Below are positions 8,015 to 16,273 of a stretch of DNA of 64,000 nt, one piece after another. Within the stretch, counting starts at the first letter, position 1, and each line of letters starts with the position of its first letter. Both the position numbers and the translations under genes were made by a program. This stretch comes from Bacillus_AB infantis_B (GTDB lineage Bacteria; Bacillota; Bacilli; Bacillales; Cytobacillaceae), in NCBI RefSeq assembly GCF_008180445.1, contig NZ_VTER01000015.1, positions 27,179-91,178 of the forward strand. The letters run 5' to 3'. The notes below the pieces were generated by a model. It searched no databases. It worked only from the letters and a program-made list of their open reading frames with translations, and was not told where the DNA came from.

Positions 8015-8632
8015 TCAGCCTGGCACTCCGATATGGGAAAGATCACCGGCGAGTACAAGCTCGAGCACTCCGTCCCTGTATTTCATATGGGTGAGGCTTG
8101 TGCCATGGATGAATGGGGGTTCCCATATTTCATTGACTGTCACCTTATTGGCAAGCATGACTGCCGTTTTGATGACAACCGCATGGGTGACGATCAGAAT
8201 CTTTCCTGAGCTGCGGTCTTCTATAAGCTCCTGCAGGAACCCTGCCAGCCTGGTCTTTACATCCAGAAAGGTTTCTCCCTCCGGGTTCTCAAACTTTTCC
8301 GGCTCGTTCCAGTAATAGCCATATTGTTCAGGAAAGAGCATCTTTATTTCGTCGCCTGTTTTTCCCTGCCACTGGCCAAGATGGATCTCCATCAGTCTTT
8401 CGTCCGTACGGATGGCCGCAGTGCTGCTTCCGGCAAGCTTTTCAGCAGTCTGGATGGTCCGGGAGCTTGGGCTTGAGATGATTTCGTCGAATTGCATTTC
8501 CTGTAAATGTTCCCCGAGCCTTTCAGCTTCCTTCAGGCCCTTTTCGGTCAAATTTGAATCGAGCCTGCCCTGCATCCTTCCGGCTTTATTCCATTCCGTT
8601 TCACCATGCCTTACAAAATATAAATCAAGCAA
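8015..8632 (-). CDS. histidine phosphatase-family protein at the end of the cobalamin operon
   Basis: A 205-residue member of the phosphoglycerate mutase-like phosphatases. The catalytic RHGETEWN is at residues 8-15; the second histidine sits in ILIVTHAVVIK near residue 150, and RTIQTAE and EIHLGQWQG are the other family motifs. It is the last gene of the cob operon, 14 bases after cblS, so removal of phosphate from alpha-ribazole phosphate or from cobalamin 5'-phosphate is a reasonable inference. A second member, cobC at 10838-11470, is in the same operon; a broad-specificity YhfR/PhoE-like phosphatase is the alternative. Confidence 0.85.
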   Translation of the reverse strand: MLDLYFVRHGETEWNKAGRMQGRLDSNLTEKGLKEAERLGEHLQEMQFDEIISSPSSRTIQTAEKLAGSSTAAIRTDERLMEIHLGQWQGKTGDEIKMLFPEQYGYYWNEPEKFENPEGETFLDVKTRLAGFLQELIEDRSSGKILIVTHAVVIKTAVMLANKVTVNEIWEPPFIHGTSLTHMKYRDGVLELVLAGDLSHIGVPG

Positions 8633-8646
8633 GTTTCATTCCTCCT

Positions 8647-9363
8647 CTAGTTGATCTCCAGCTGATGATGAAAGCTTCCCGCCTTCACCAGTATTTCCTG
8701 CTCAAGCTCTCTGGAATAGGAGGCAATGAAGCAGCAGGAAGGCCCGCCTGATTTTAAGAGGTCCACGCCCTTGCAGGAAACTTCATCTCCAGTGAACTCC
8801 CTATTGGAAAAAAGCTGGTTCAGCTCGTAAAGTATTCCCTTCGAGCCGACAGGCAGTGTACGGATCCCATCCATCCTGCTGATTTCCTTAAATAGAGAAA
8901 GCGGTGCGATTGCCTCTTTTTTGCTCAGGACCTCCTCACCGACAAGCGGCAGCCCGATGACAGCCAGCTTCTCCCGGCCGGTGTAAAGGAGAGGACCTTC
9001 AGGGCTGCCTGTCTTTTTTCCGATAACGATCAGACCGACCGCTGATTGGAGGAGTTCAAAATTGCTTTCGGTGCTTCCTGTGACAGTCAAGCCTTCAATC
9101 CCCGCTTCCTGTGCACCCTTCTCAATGCCCCCGGCAAGCGCATTCCAATGCTCGTCCCCTGCAAAATTGTGCAGGACGGCTGCAAAAGGAGCACCGCCGG
9201 CTGAAAGATTCTCCATGACAGCCGTGCGAAAAGCAAAGTAAGCAACCGTATCATACGGGACCTTTACATGATCTGCCTCCTTCAGGCCGATGCCGCCGCT
9301 GTTGTCGCTGCTGATGACCAGGGTTTCTCCGTTTCCGCCTGGTATGTATAATATATCCCTCAT
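8647..9363 (-). CDS. cblS: alpha-ribazole kinase CblS
   Basis: A 238-residue protein with a PurM/ThiL-like (AIR synthase-related) layout: MRDILYIPGGNGETLVISSDNSGGIG is an N-terminal metal/ATP segment, and GLIVIGKKTGSPEG lies in the middle. Proteins of this type paired with an S-component called CblT were shown in Listeria and Geobacillus to phosphorylate alpha-ribazole, giving alpha-ribazole phosphate without CobT. The start overlaps the end of cblT by four bases (ATGA). The assignment rests on this pairing and the fold; I cannot align it here. Confidence 0.75.
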   Translation of the reverse strand: MRDILYIPGGNGETLVISSDNSGGIGLKEADHVKVPYDTVAYFAFRTAVMENLSAGGAPFAAVLHNFAGDEHWNALAGGIEKGAQEAGIEGLTVTGSTESNFELLQSAVGLIVIGKKTGSPEGPLLYTGREKLAVIGLPLVGEEVLSKKEAIAPLSLFKEISRMDGIRTLPVGSKGILYELNQLFSNREFTGDEVSCKGVDLLKSGGPSCCFIASYSRELEQEILVKAGSFHHQLEIN

Positions 9364-9854
9364 TCCGGCACATTCCCTTCCCTCTGCCGCTCACCAAGCA
9401 CCCGGCTGATGCGCGGGACTGCCCAGAAAGCCAGCAACCCATTTAGAAGCGAGCCAATCAGAAGGGAAGGGACAATCGCGATATAAAAACCAGTCCCCAT
9501 TAAAAAAAGGAACGGGAGCGGCGCGGCAAATGTGTTGCCTGCTGCAAAAATGGCGAAAGCCATCTTCCTCCGGCCGCTTCCCCACAGTTTTCCGTACACC
9601 CAGACAAGAACGGCCATTTCAGCAGCAACGAGAAAATGAAGCGGTCCGAGCGGCATCCCGCCGACCAGTGCCGACAAGAGGTGGCCGAGCCCGGCCACAA
9701 TGCTGCCGGCTCCGCCCCCCAGCAGGGCAGCGGCAGCTAAGGCAGGAAAGGAATCGAGTGCCACACTCCCTATGACCGCCGGAATTTTGACAGCTGCCCC
9801 AATGGCTGAAAAAGCAATGAACAAGGCAGCCAGCATCATCTTTTTATTTTTCAC
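9360..9854 (-). CDS. cblT: alpha-ribazole transporter CblT (ECF S-component)
   Basis: A 164-residue membrane protein with about five to six helices, the usual size of an ECF substrate-capture subunit. Small-residue-rich helices (LAAAALLGGGAGSIVAGLGH) and AAPLPFLFLMGTGFY are seen. It is directly upstream of cblS and translationally coupled to it, as in the known CblT-CblS pairs. It would bring alpha-ribazole into the cell with a shared ECF energising module encoded elsewhere. Confidence 0.75.
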   Translation of the reverse strand: MKNKKMMLAALFIAFSAIGAAVKIPAVIGSVALDSFPALAAAALLGGGAGSIVAGLGHLLSALVGGMPLGPLHFLVAAEMAVLVWVYGKLWGSGRRKMAFAIFAAGNTFAAPLPFLFLMGTGFYIAIVPSLLIGSLLNGLLAFWAVPRISRVLGERQREGNVPE

Positions 9855-9856
9855 AA

Positions 9857-10438
9857 TCAGTTCTCCTTGCGCTTTCCGCCTCGGAAAACCTTTGCACTGC
9901 GAACATATTCCACATCCTTCACTTGAAGGCGGAAATTGATCACCCTCGCCAATGCGAAGAAATAGTCAGAGAGGCGGTTCATATACTGCAGGCAAACTTC
10001 GGGAACCTTTTCTTCCGTTTTGATGAGCGTTACGATGTGCCTCTCTGCCCTTCTGGCAACCGTCCTTGCTATATGGATGGAAGCAGACGGCTTCGAACCG
10101 CCTGGAAGAATAAAGCGTTCGAGCTCCGGTGCTTCTTCGATGAATTCATCGATCCTGCTTTCCAGATAATCGATGGCTTCCTGTCCAAGCTTCAGTTCCC
10201 TTTTAGACGACACATTGGCCAGGTCTCCTCCGCAGTCAAACAGCTCATGCTGAATCTTTTCCAGATCATCAAGCACATCCTGGAATATCTTTTCATCCAG
10301 CTCAGCCATGGCCTGTCCGACAAAGCAGTTGACCTCATCGACCGTGCCATACGCTTCAACCCGGACATCGTCTTTATCCACCCGGCCGCCAATGATGCTT
10401 GTCTGCCCTTTATCGCCAGTCCTTGTATAAATCCTCAT
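9857..10438 (-). CDS. pduO: PduO-type ATP:cob(I)alamin adenosyltransferase
   Basis: A 193-residue enzyme that moves the adenosyl group of ATP to cob(I)alamin or cobinamide. The ATP-binding N-terminal motif YTRTGDKGQTSIIGG begins at residue 4, followed by RVEAYGTVDEVN; the helical bundle ends with the corrin-binding FILPGG and RTVARRAER segments. The second of two in-frame ATGs (10438) has the better spacing from GGGGA; a start at 10444 is possible. It is within the cob operon, two bases before cblT. Later residues NRLSDYFFALAR are also typical. Confidence 0.93.
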   Translation of the reverse strand: MRIYTRTGDKGQTSIIGGRVDKDDVRVEAYGTVDEVNCFVGQAMAELDEKIFQDVLDDLEKIQHELFDCGGDLANVSSKRELKLGQEAIDYLESRIDEFIEEAPELERFILPGGSKPSASIHIARTVARRAERHIVTLIKTEEKVPEVCLQYMNRLSDYFFALARVINFRLQVKDVEYVRSAKVFRGGKRKEN

Positions 10439-10457
10439 CTTCATTTCCCCTATCTTT

Positions 10458-10886
10458 TTATTTTAATGTCCGGCTGATGCCATACCAGATCAGATCGACC
10501 CTTTCAGCAGCTGCTGCAGCATCCTGGAATATCCACCCGGAGGCATCCCGCCAATCCCGGTCTTCTTTTTCCATCGGTACAATCCCTTTGGTGATATCTG
10601 TCCCGATCAGCACCAGTTTTCTTTCCTGCACACCAGCTTCCCAGCGGAGCCAATCATCCAGCCGCTCCTTCCACAGGGCTCTTGCCGGATCCTTATCCAT
10701 TCTCTTTATATCTTCGCGGATCCACTGTTCGATTCCTTCCAGAATGAAACAGTCTGTCGCTGCATCAGCAGCTTCAGGAAAACACTCTCCCTTGTAAGCA
10801 CTATGCCAGGAAGCCTTTTCTTCTGCATACTGCCTCGTCACCCAGACAGCTTTCCCGTTGAAGCTTCCTCCAATAATAAAGTGCAT
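10458..10886 (-). CDS. CobU-like protein, short and with altered P-loop
   Basis: A 142-residue protein. The end, TKGIVPMEKEDRDWRD followed by AAAAAERVDLIWYGISR, matches the C-terminal part of CobU (adenosylcobinamide kinase/guanylyltransferase), where GIVP and the arginine-aspartate segment are conserved. The N-terminus IIGGSFNGKAVWV sits where CobU has a GGxRSGKS Walker A motif, so the nucleotide site is changed, and the middle of CobU including the guanylylated histidine region is shortened. It lies between cobC and pduO in the operon, which also has a full CobU at 13703-14281. Role unknown; it may be a partner or a diverged copy. Confidence 0.7.
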   Translation of the reverse strand: MHFIIGGSFNGKAVWVTRQYAEEKASWHSAYKGECFPEAADAATDCFILEGIEQWIREDIKRMDKDPARALWKERLDDWLRWEAGVQERKLVLIGTDITKGIVPMEKEDRDWRDASGWIFQDAAAAAERVDLIWYGISRTLK

Positions 10887-11470
10887 CTTTCACCCCTCCT
10901 GAACCCATTGTTTTCCCAGATAAGTGTGATGGCGCCGGCATGCGGGGCTTTCCACTCCCAGAACGGCCTTTCCTCTGGTGCTAGCCTGGTCAACAGCTGC
11001 CGGATCACTCCTCCGTGCGTGACGACAGCAGCTCTTGTTCCTTCTTGCCGGATCAGGATGGTCCTGATTTTTTCCCAGCCATGCATGACCCTTTCAGAAA
11101 ACTGCCCATAATTCTCGCCTTCCGGTATCGGGGCGGTAAAAGGATCATTGAGCCAGACCTGGTAGGCAGGATCATTCTTCAGCTCTTCATAAATACTGCC
11201 TTCCCATCTGCCAAAATTCATTTCCCGCAGCTCCTTCAGCTTGAGAGCATTCCCTCCGGGCAAAATACTGGCAGTCTCGAGGCAGCGTCCCAGGTCGCTT
11301 GAAAAAATGAAAGGATACTCAGGCAGGGCCCGGCTCCAAGTTTCGAACCGCTCCTTCGCTTCAGGGCACAAAGGAGAGTCTGTCCAGCCAAGATAGGCAT
11401 GCCGCTTGTTTTCTTCTGTCAGGACATGGCGAAATAATGTAACAGCCACAGTACCATCCATAAAAAGCAT
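10838..11470 (-). CDS. cobC: alpha-ribazole phosphatase CobC (histidine phosphatase family)
   Basis: A 210-residue member of the histidine phosphatase superfamily: LFRHVLTEENKRHAYLGWTD holds the catalytic His near residue 14, and AAVVTHGGVIRQLL the second one. The variant RHxLTEEN and the YLGWTDSPL segment are those of CobC-like enzymes rather than RHGE mutases. CobC removes the 5'-phosphate from adenosylcobalamin phosphate or alpha-ribazole phosphate. GAAGGAG precedes the ATG at 11470. The start overlaps cobS by 52 bases, and the end overlaps the next gene by 49. Confidence 0.85.
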   Translation of the reverse strand: MLFMDGTVAVTLFRHVLTEENKRHAYLGWTDSPLCPEAKERFETWSRALPEYPFIFSSDLGRCLETASILPGGNALKLKELREMNFGRWEGSIYEELKNDPAYQVWLNDPFTAPIPEGENYGQFSERVMHGWEKIRTILIRQEGTRAAVVTHGGVIRQLLTRLAPEERPFWEWKAPHAGAITLIWENNGFRRGERCTLLLEEASTGKLSG

Positions 11471-12210
11471 TCAGCTCCTTCTGCAGATGCACCAAGCACA
11501 TCCCCTGTAATTCCCCCAAACCATTTAACCGACTTTACAGCGGCAAACATCAGAAAACCTGCTGCTGCCAACAGCAGAATCGCCGCATGGACTGCAAGGC
11601 TGATATCTGCCATAGCATACAGCACGAACACCAGCAGCACTGCTGCGGGGTAAAAGGCCAAATCTTTGGCACTGGCAGCTTTTTGAAACATTGCCCCCAG
11701 ACCTTCAGGCTTTGCCGGGCGCACCTGCATCAGGAGGACGCCCATGATCTGCTTTCCGAGAAAAGGAATCAGGGCAATGAGCCAATATGTCTCCGGCTGC
11801 TGCTGGAGCACTATTTCATATATGAACAGAAAGCGTGCGGCAAGAAGCACAATGGCCGAAAGGACGCCGAACGCACCTGTACGGGGATCTTTCATGATTT
11901 CGAGCCGCTTCTCCCGATCCTGATAAGAGAAGAAGGCATCGCTTGCATCCATCCAGCCGTCCAGGTGGATTCCCCCGGTCAGGATGATCATCGCAAGCCA
12001 TAGGGCAAATGCGGAGGCGAGCGGCGAAAACGGGGTCCATTCCAGGAACCCATACAGCACCAGGCTGTAAAAGAGTCCCTGGAGAAGCCCGAGAATTGGA
12101 AAAGTAATCACGGCCCTTTTCAAATGGGCTTTATCCATCGGAATCTGCATCGGCACCGGAATGCTTGTGAAAAATTGAATGTTGATCAGAAGTCCTTTAA
12201 TGGTTTTCAT
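11419..12210 (-). CDS. cobS: adenosylcobinamide-GDP ribazoletransferase CobS
   Basis: A 263-residue membrane enzyme that joins adenosylcobinamide-GDP to alpha-ribazole (phosphate), giving cobalamin (phosphate). The N-terminus LLINIQFFTSIPVP is the CobS signature; the metal-binding GGIHLDGWMDASDAFFS (DGxxDxxD) is near residue 75; at least five membrane helices follow, and FGGITGDVLGASAEG is the conserved C-terminal motif. It overlaps cobQ by four bases. Confidence 0.95.
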   Translation of the reverse strand: MKTIKGLLINIQFFTSIPVPMQIPMDKAHLKRAVITFPILGLLQGLFYSLVLYGFLEWTPFSPLASAFALWLAMIILTGGIHLDGWMDASDAFFSYQDREKRLEIMKDPRTGAFGVLSAIVLLAARFLFIYEIVLQQQPETYWLIALIPFLGKQIMGVLLMQVRPAKPEGLGAMFQKAASAKDLAFYPAAVLLVFVLYAMADISLAVHAAILLLAAAGFLMFAAVKSVKWFGGITGDVLGASAEGAECFLWMVLWLLHYFAMS

Positions 12211-13706
12211 GTTTTTTCATATCCTATAATTTCTTTGATTTTGTCCCACTGAAGATGCTGCTTTGCCTCATTGGCGAGTTTCTCAAAACGTTCGTCCTTC
12301 ATGTCTCCGATCCGTACAGGATCCTTTTGCGGCAGGCCTTTTTCCTTCCGTATGCTCTCAAGCCATCTGTTTCTGAAGGTGTCATTATGAAAAACATGGT
12401 GCAGATAGGTCCCGATTATTTTTCCGCCGCTATAGCCTTCCTCTCGGCCATCTTCCATCATAAATAAACTCCTGCCTGCATCTATGCCTTTTTTGGCTGT
12501 TTGGCCGAGATGAATCTCATACCCTTCAATACTGCCGCTGCCAAAACCGGCAGATGCTATGTACGAACCCTTAGCCTGGACGGTTATTTTTTCACTGAAA
12601 AAGGTCGTATCCGCCGCAATCAGGCCCAGCCCCTTTTCTTTAAAGCCTATCGTACCAGAGTCGGTCCCTTCAGGATCATACAGCTGCTCCCCCAGCATCT
12701 GGTAGCCGCCGCATATTCCGGCAATCCTGCCGCCCTCCCCGGCAAGACGGATAATAGAACGGTCCAGGCCGGCTGCCTTCAAAAACTGCAGGTCATGGAT
12801 TGTACTTTTCGTCCCCGGGATGATGATGGCATCCGGCTTGCCCAGCTCAGCAGCATCTTTCACCCAGCGCACCGACACGTCTTCTTCGTAGAGAAACGGT
12901 TCAATGTCGCTGTAATTTGATATATACGGCAGCCTGATCACCGCAATATCAATCTTCCCTCCCTGTTTCCTGTAAAAGCTGTCCTCAAGGGAAAGGGAGT
13001 CCTCTCCATCAATCATATGGTTATCAAAATGAGGAAGAACGCCGAGAACAGGAATCCCTGTCCGCTCCTCCAGCCAGGAGATGCCGTCCGCAAACAAATC
13101 CGGGTCGCCCCTGAACTTATTGATGATCAAACCCTTTACCCGCTCCCTTTCTTCTGGAGTGAGCAGCTCAAGGGTGCCGATGATGCTTGCAAACACACCT
13201 CCGCGGTCGATATCTGCTGCCAGGATGACCGGGATGTCAGCAAGACCGGCCACCTTCATATTGACCAATTCCCGGTCCTTCAGATTGATTTCCACCGGGC
13301 TTCCGGCACCTTCTGCAACAATGACCTCAAAATCGGCTTCAAGCTTTTTCAATGATTCCTGGATCACAGCCAGACCCTTTTCATAGAAATTCTCACGGTA
13401 GCTGCGGCCGGTATAGGTTCGAACAGCCTTTCCGAGCAGGACCACCTCTGAGCTCATGTCAGATTTCGGCTTGAGCAGGATCGGGTTCATCCAGACTGTT
13501 GCTTTGGTCCTCGCCGCTTCTGCCTGGATGCCCTGCGCCCGGCCGATTTCCCTGCCGTCAGCCGTCGCATAGGAATTATTGGACATATTCTGCGACTTGA
13601 ACGGCGACACCCTGAGGCCTTCATTGGACAGCAGCCGGCAGAGAGCAGTAGCGATAAAGCTTTTCCCCGCATCTGAAGCCGTTCCCTGTATCATGATGCC
13701 TTTCAT
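12207..13706 (-). CDS. cobQ: cobyric acid synthase CobQ/CbiP
   Basis: A 499-residue glutamine-dependent amidotransferase that amidates adenosylcobyrinic acid a,c-diamide to cobyric acid. The N-terminal MIQGTASDAGKSFIATALCR (residues 5-24) is the dethiobiotin-synthetase-like P-loop domain; the C-terminal GATase domain has GICGGYQMLG (nucleophile Cys near 335) and TYLHHVFHN with the paired His. Its presence in an operon without ring synthesis suggests use on imported incompletely amidated corrinoids. It overlaps cobU by four bases and cobS by four. Confidence 0.95.
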   Translation of the reverse strand: MKGIMIQGTASDAGKSFIATALCRLLSNEGLRVSPFKSQNMSNNSYATADGREIGRAQGIQAEAARTKATVWMNPILLKPKSDMSSEVVLLGKAVRTYTGRSYRENFYEKGLAVIQESLKKLEADFEVIVAEGAGSPVEINLKDRELVNMKVAGLADIPVILAADIDRGGVFASIIGTLELLTPEERERVKGLIINKFRGDPDLFADGISWLEERTGIPVLGVLPHFDNHMIDGEDSLSLEDSFYRKQGGKIDIAVIRLPYISNYSDIEPFLYEEDVSVRWVKDAAELGKPDAIIIPGTKSTIHDLQFLKAAGLDRSIIRLAGEGGRIAGICGGYQMLGEQLYDPEGTDSGTIGFKEKGLGLIAADTTFFSEKITVQAKGSYIASAGFGSGSIEGYEIHLGQTAKKGIDAGRSLFMMEDGREEGYSGGKIIGTYLHHVFHNDTFRNRWLESIRKEKGLPQKDPVRIGDMKDERFEKLANEAKQHLQWDKIKEIIGYEKT

Positions 13707-14281
13707 GGTTTTCTTCCTTTCATGGGAAGCGGAATTCCCGCTTCCACAAGATAAGCCTGGACTGCCATTCCCACAATCCTCTGATGAAGCCGGCCAAGCA
13801 GCCTGGCGTATATATGGGACACACTCCCTGCTTCAAACGGTTCATACTGGACTTCATTGCTGACAATGATTAATGCCCCCGCACTCTCTTTAAGGGAGTG
13901 GATATCAGCAAGGATCCGCTCCTTGACCTCTTCCTGGAATTCCGGACTCTCCCATCTGCCGCCTGTGCCGAATAATTCATTATTCAATAGAGTGGTCAGG
14001 CAGTCCAGAAGCAGCACATCCTGCTTTGTAAAAGCGGCAGCCAGCTCCCCTATTCTCGCTGGCTGTTCCCATGTCCTCCAACCGCTGCCGCTTTCATCCC
14101 GCTGCTTTTGATGCAGCAGGATCCGCTCGGCCATTTCTTCGTCCGAGCTCTTCCCTGCGGCAATATAATGAAGACGTCCATTGGAGGCGGCAGCTCGGGA
14201 CGCTGCTGTTTTTTCTGCAAAGGTGCTTTTGCCGCTGCGGACGCCTCCTGTAATGAATATCAGTCCTTCTGCACTGTCCAT
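13703..14281 (-). CDS. cobU: adenosylcobinamide kinase / adenosylcobinamide-phosphate guanylyltransferase CobU
   Basis: A 192-residue enzyme that phosphorylates adenosylcobinamide and then transfers GMP. Walker A FITGGVRSGKSTFAEK is at residues 9-24; YIAAGKSSDEEMAERILLHQ carries the region that forms the guanylylated histidine; LLLDCLTTLL is Walker B and LIIVSNEVQ the CobU signature. The start overlaps the end of cobD by 22 bases, and the C-terminal end MKGRKP overlaps the cobQ start. Confidence 0.93.
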   Translation of the reverse strand: MDSAEGLIFITGGVRSGKSTFAEKTAASRAAASNGRLHYIAAGKSSDEEMAERILLHQKQRDESGSGWRTWEQPARIGELAAAFTKQDVLLLDCLTTLLNNELFGTGGRWESPEFQEEVKERILADIHSLKESAGALIIVSNEVQYEPFEAGSVSHIYARLLGRLHQRIVGMAVQAYLVEAGIPLPMKGRKP

Positions 14282-15333
14282 TCGTCGATCGCCTCCATCA
14301 GCTTCCGGTTATCTTCTGTCCCTTTGACGGCAAACCGCAGCCAGCGTCCTGAAAGGCCGGGAAAATTATAGGTATGGCGCGGGACAACCCCTTTTTCCAG
14401 CAAAAAGAAGAACAATTTTTCCTGGCCGGCCAGCTCCGGGTCACGGAGCAGATAAAAATTGGTTTTCGATTCAGACACAATCAAGCCTTTGGTTCTGTAA
14501 AAGTTAAAGAGCCTGCTTCTTTCTTTTTCCATATAAATTTGTGTTTCCTCTATGTATAGATCTTCATCCAGACAAATCAGCCCTGCCTGCTGCGCAGCAG
14601 AGTTGATGCTCCAATGGTATTGAAAGCGGGCCATCCCCCTGATCTGCTCAGGATCTCCCAGGGCATAGCCGAGCCGCAGACCCGGGATGCTGAACATTTT
14701 TGTCATGCTGCGGAGAAGGATTAGGTTCTTATATTTTACAAGCAGCGGCACGAGAGGTTCATAATCCGGCACAAAATCATAGAATGCCTCGTCTACGATG
14801 ACGAGCGTTTCGGGACATCCCTCTAATAATGAAACGATTTTTTCACGGCCATAGTATCTCCCTGTCGGATTAGCCGGGTTGCAGAGAAACAGGGCATCCG
14901 CTATTTTGGCGTCTTCGCAGAGCCTCTTTGCATCCAGCTCCCAGCTCCCCTCATCCAGCTGAAAATAGCTGATGTCACATTCATTCACTCTGCAGGCCTG
15001 TTCATATTCAGAGAAAGCCGGCTGAACAATCATGACTTTTTTTCCGGACAGAAGCCTTGCTGCCAGACTGATCAGCTCGGATGCCCCGTTCCCGGCCAGA
15101 ACGTATTCCTTTCCAATGCCTTCCTTCTGAGCGAGCCTTGCAGTCAGCTCTGCCGCAAAAGGATCCGGGTAAACAGGCAGCTCATTGAAAAATGAATGCC
15201 AGTCTGCCTTTAACCGTTCAGGCGGCCCCATAGGATTGATATTGGCGCTGAAGTCCAGCAGCTCTGATGGCTCCGGCATCCCAATTGCCTTAAATAAATG
15301 CTGCGGATTAGATCCATGTGACGGCCAATTCAA
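14260..15333 (-). CDS. cobD: threonine-phosphate decarboxylase CobD
   Basis: A 357-residue PLP enzyme of the class I/II aminotransferase fold. It decarboxylates L-threonine phosphate to (R)-1-amino-2-propanol phosphate, the linker used by CbiB. LDFSANINPMGPPE near residue 27 is the typical start motif; FLCNPANPTGRYYGR binds PLP phosphate; LVIVDEAFYDF and SMTKMFSIPGLRLGY give the Asp and the Schiff-base lysine (near 215). A histidinol-phosphate aminotransferase is the only serious alternative, and the cob context decides. It overlaps cbiB by 26 bases. Confidence 0.93.
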   Translation of the reverse strand: MNWPSHGSNPQHLFKAIGMPEPSELLDFSANINPMGPPERLKADWHSFFNELPVYPDPFAAELTARLAQKEGIGKEYVLAGNGASELISLAARLLSGKKVMIVQPAFSEYEQACRVNECDISYFQLDEGSWELDAKRLCEDAKIADALFLCNPANPTGRYYGREKIVSLLEGCPETLVIVDEAFYDFVPDYEPLVPLLVKYKNLILLRSMTKMFSIPGLRLGYALGDPEQIRGMARFQYHWSINSAAQQAGLICLDEDLYIEETQIYMEKERSRLFNFYRTKGLIVSESKTNFYLLRDPELAGQEKLFFFLLEKGVVPRHTYNFPGLSGRWLRFAVKGTEDNRKLMEAIDEWTVQKD

Positions 15334-16273
15334 AGAGCATTCCCCCCAGCCATAAGAGTAATAGAAATAATAAAGACGTCCTATTCATAATCTCAATGAC
15401 CGACAATATATGGCCTTTTTCCAGGACGGCGACAGGGTCGCCCATTCTTGCCCTGTCAGAAACGACCCCTTTATAGTAATTGATGCCCCCGAGCTGCACG
15501 CCCATCAAGGCAGCAGCTGCCGCTTCTCCCCAGCCGCTGTTCGGGCTCGGGTGCTTCCTGCTGTCCCTGATGAGAATGTTCCATGCATTCTTAAAGCTGG
15601 TATGCTCGGGCTTTTTGCCGATCAGCATCAGAAGGCCGGTCAGCCGGGCCGGGATAAAGTTCAGCAGATCATCGAGCCGGGCGGAAGCCCAGCCGAAGTC
15701 GATATATTTTTCATTTTTATATCCTGCCATAGAGTCGCAAGTATTGGCTGCACGATATAAGAGGGCCAGAGGTGCTCCGCCGATGAGCGCCCAAAATAGA
15801 GGAGCAGTGATCCCGTCACTCGTATTTTCTGCAACCGTTTCTACTGTTCCTCTTACAATGTCCGGCTCTTCCAGCTTTTCTGTATCACGGCCGACTATAT
15901 AGGAAAGCTTCAGGCGTGCTTCAGATATATTGTCTCTATGAAGCGGACTATAGACCTCAAGCGCCGCTTCCTTCAGGCTTTTTTGCGCGATGGCGGTGGA
16001 AATGAGGATGGCTTCGATTATGATTCCTGCCAGCGGATGGATGTAATAGCCGGTGTATGTGATGGCACTTGCAGCAAGGAATACAGTACCAAGGACAGCC
16101 AGGACCATGATGGCCCCTTTCAGCTTCCGCCGGCCGCCCCGGTTCCATTTTTTATCCAAAAATAGAATAAATGACCCGATCCACCGGACTGGATGGGGCC
16201 ATTTAGGCGGATCTCCAATAAGCAGATCCATCAGAAACGCAAGGGTAAGGGCAGCCAGATGATAAACCATCAT
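15308..16273 (-). CDS. cbiB: adenosylcobinamide-phosphate synthase CbiB/CobD
   Basis: A 321-residue membrane protein that condenses cobyric acid with aminopropanol phosphate. MDLLIGDPPKWPHPVRWIG is the conserved N-terminal motif; VRGTVETVAENTSDGITAPL and FGWASARLDDLLNFIPARLT are family signatures, and HPSPNSGWGEAAAAALMG follows. Four or five helices are visible. The start overlaps the CbiZ end of the preceding gene by four bases. Confidence 0.95.
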   Translation of the reverse strand: MMVYHLAALTLAFLMDLLIGDPPKWPHPVRWIGSFILFLDKKWNRGGRRKLKGAIMVLAVLGTVFLAASAITYTGYYIHPLAGIIIEAILISTAIAQKSLKEAALEVYSPLHRDNISEARLKLSYIVGRDTEKLEEPDIVRGTVETVAENTSDGITAPLFWALIGGAPLALLYRAANTCDSMAGYKNEKYIDFGWASARLDDLLNFIPARLTGLLMLIGKKPEHTSFKNAWNILIRDSRKHPSPNSGWGEAAAAALMGVQLGGINYYKGVVSDRARMGDPVAVLEKGHILSVIEIMNRTSLLFLLLLWLGGMLFELAVTWI

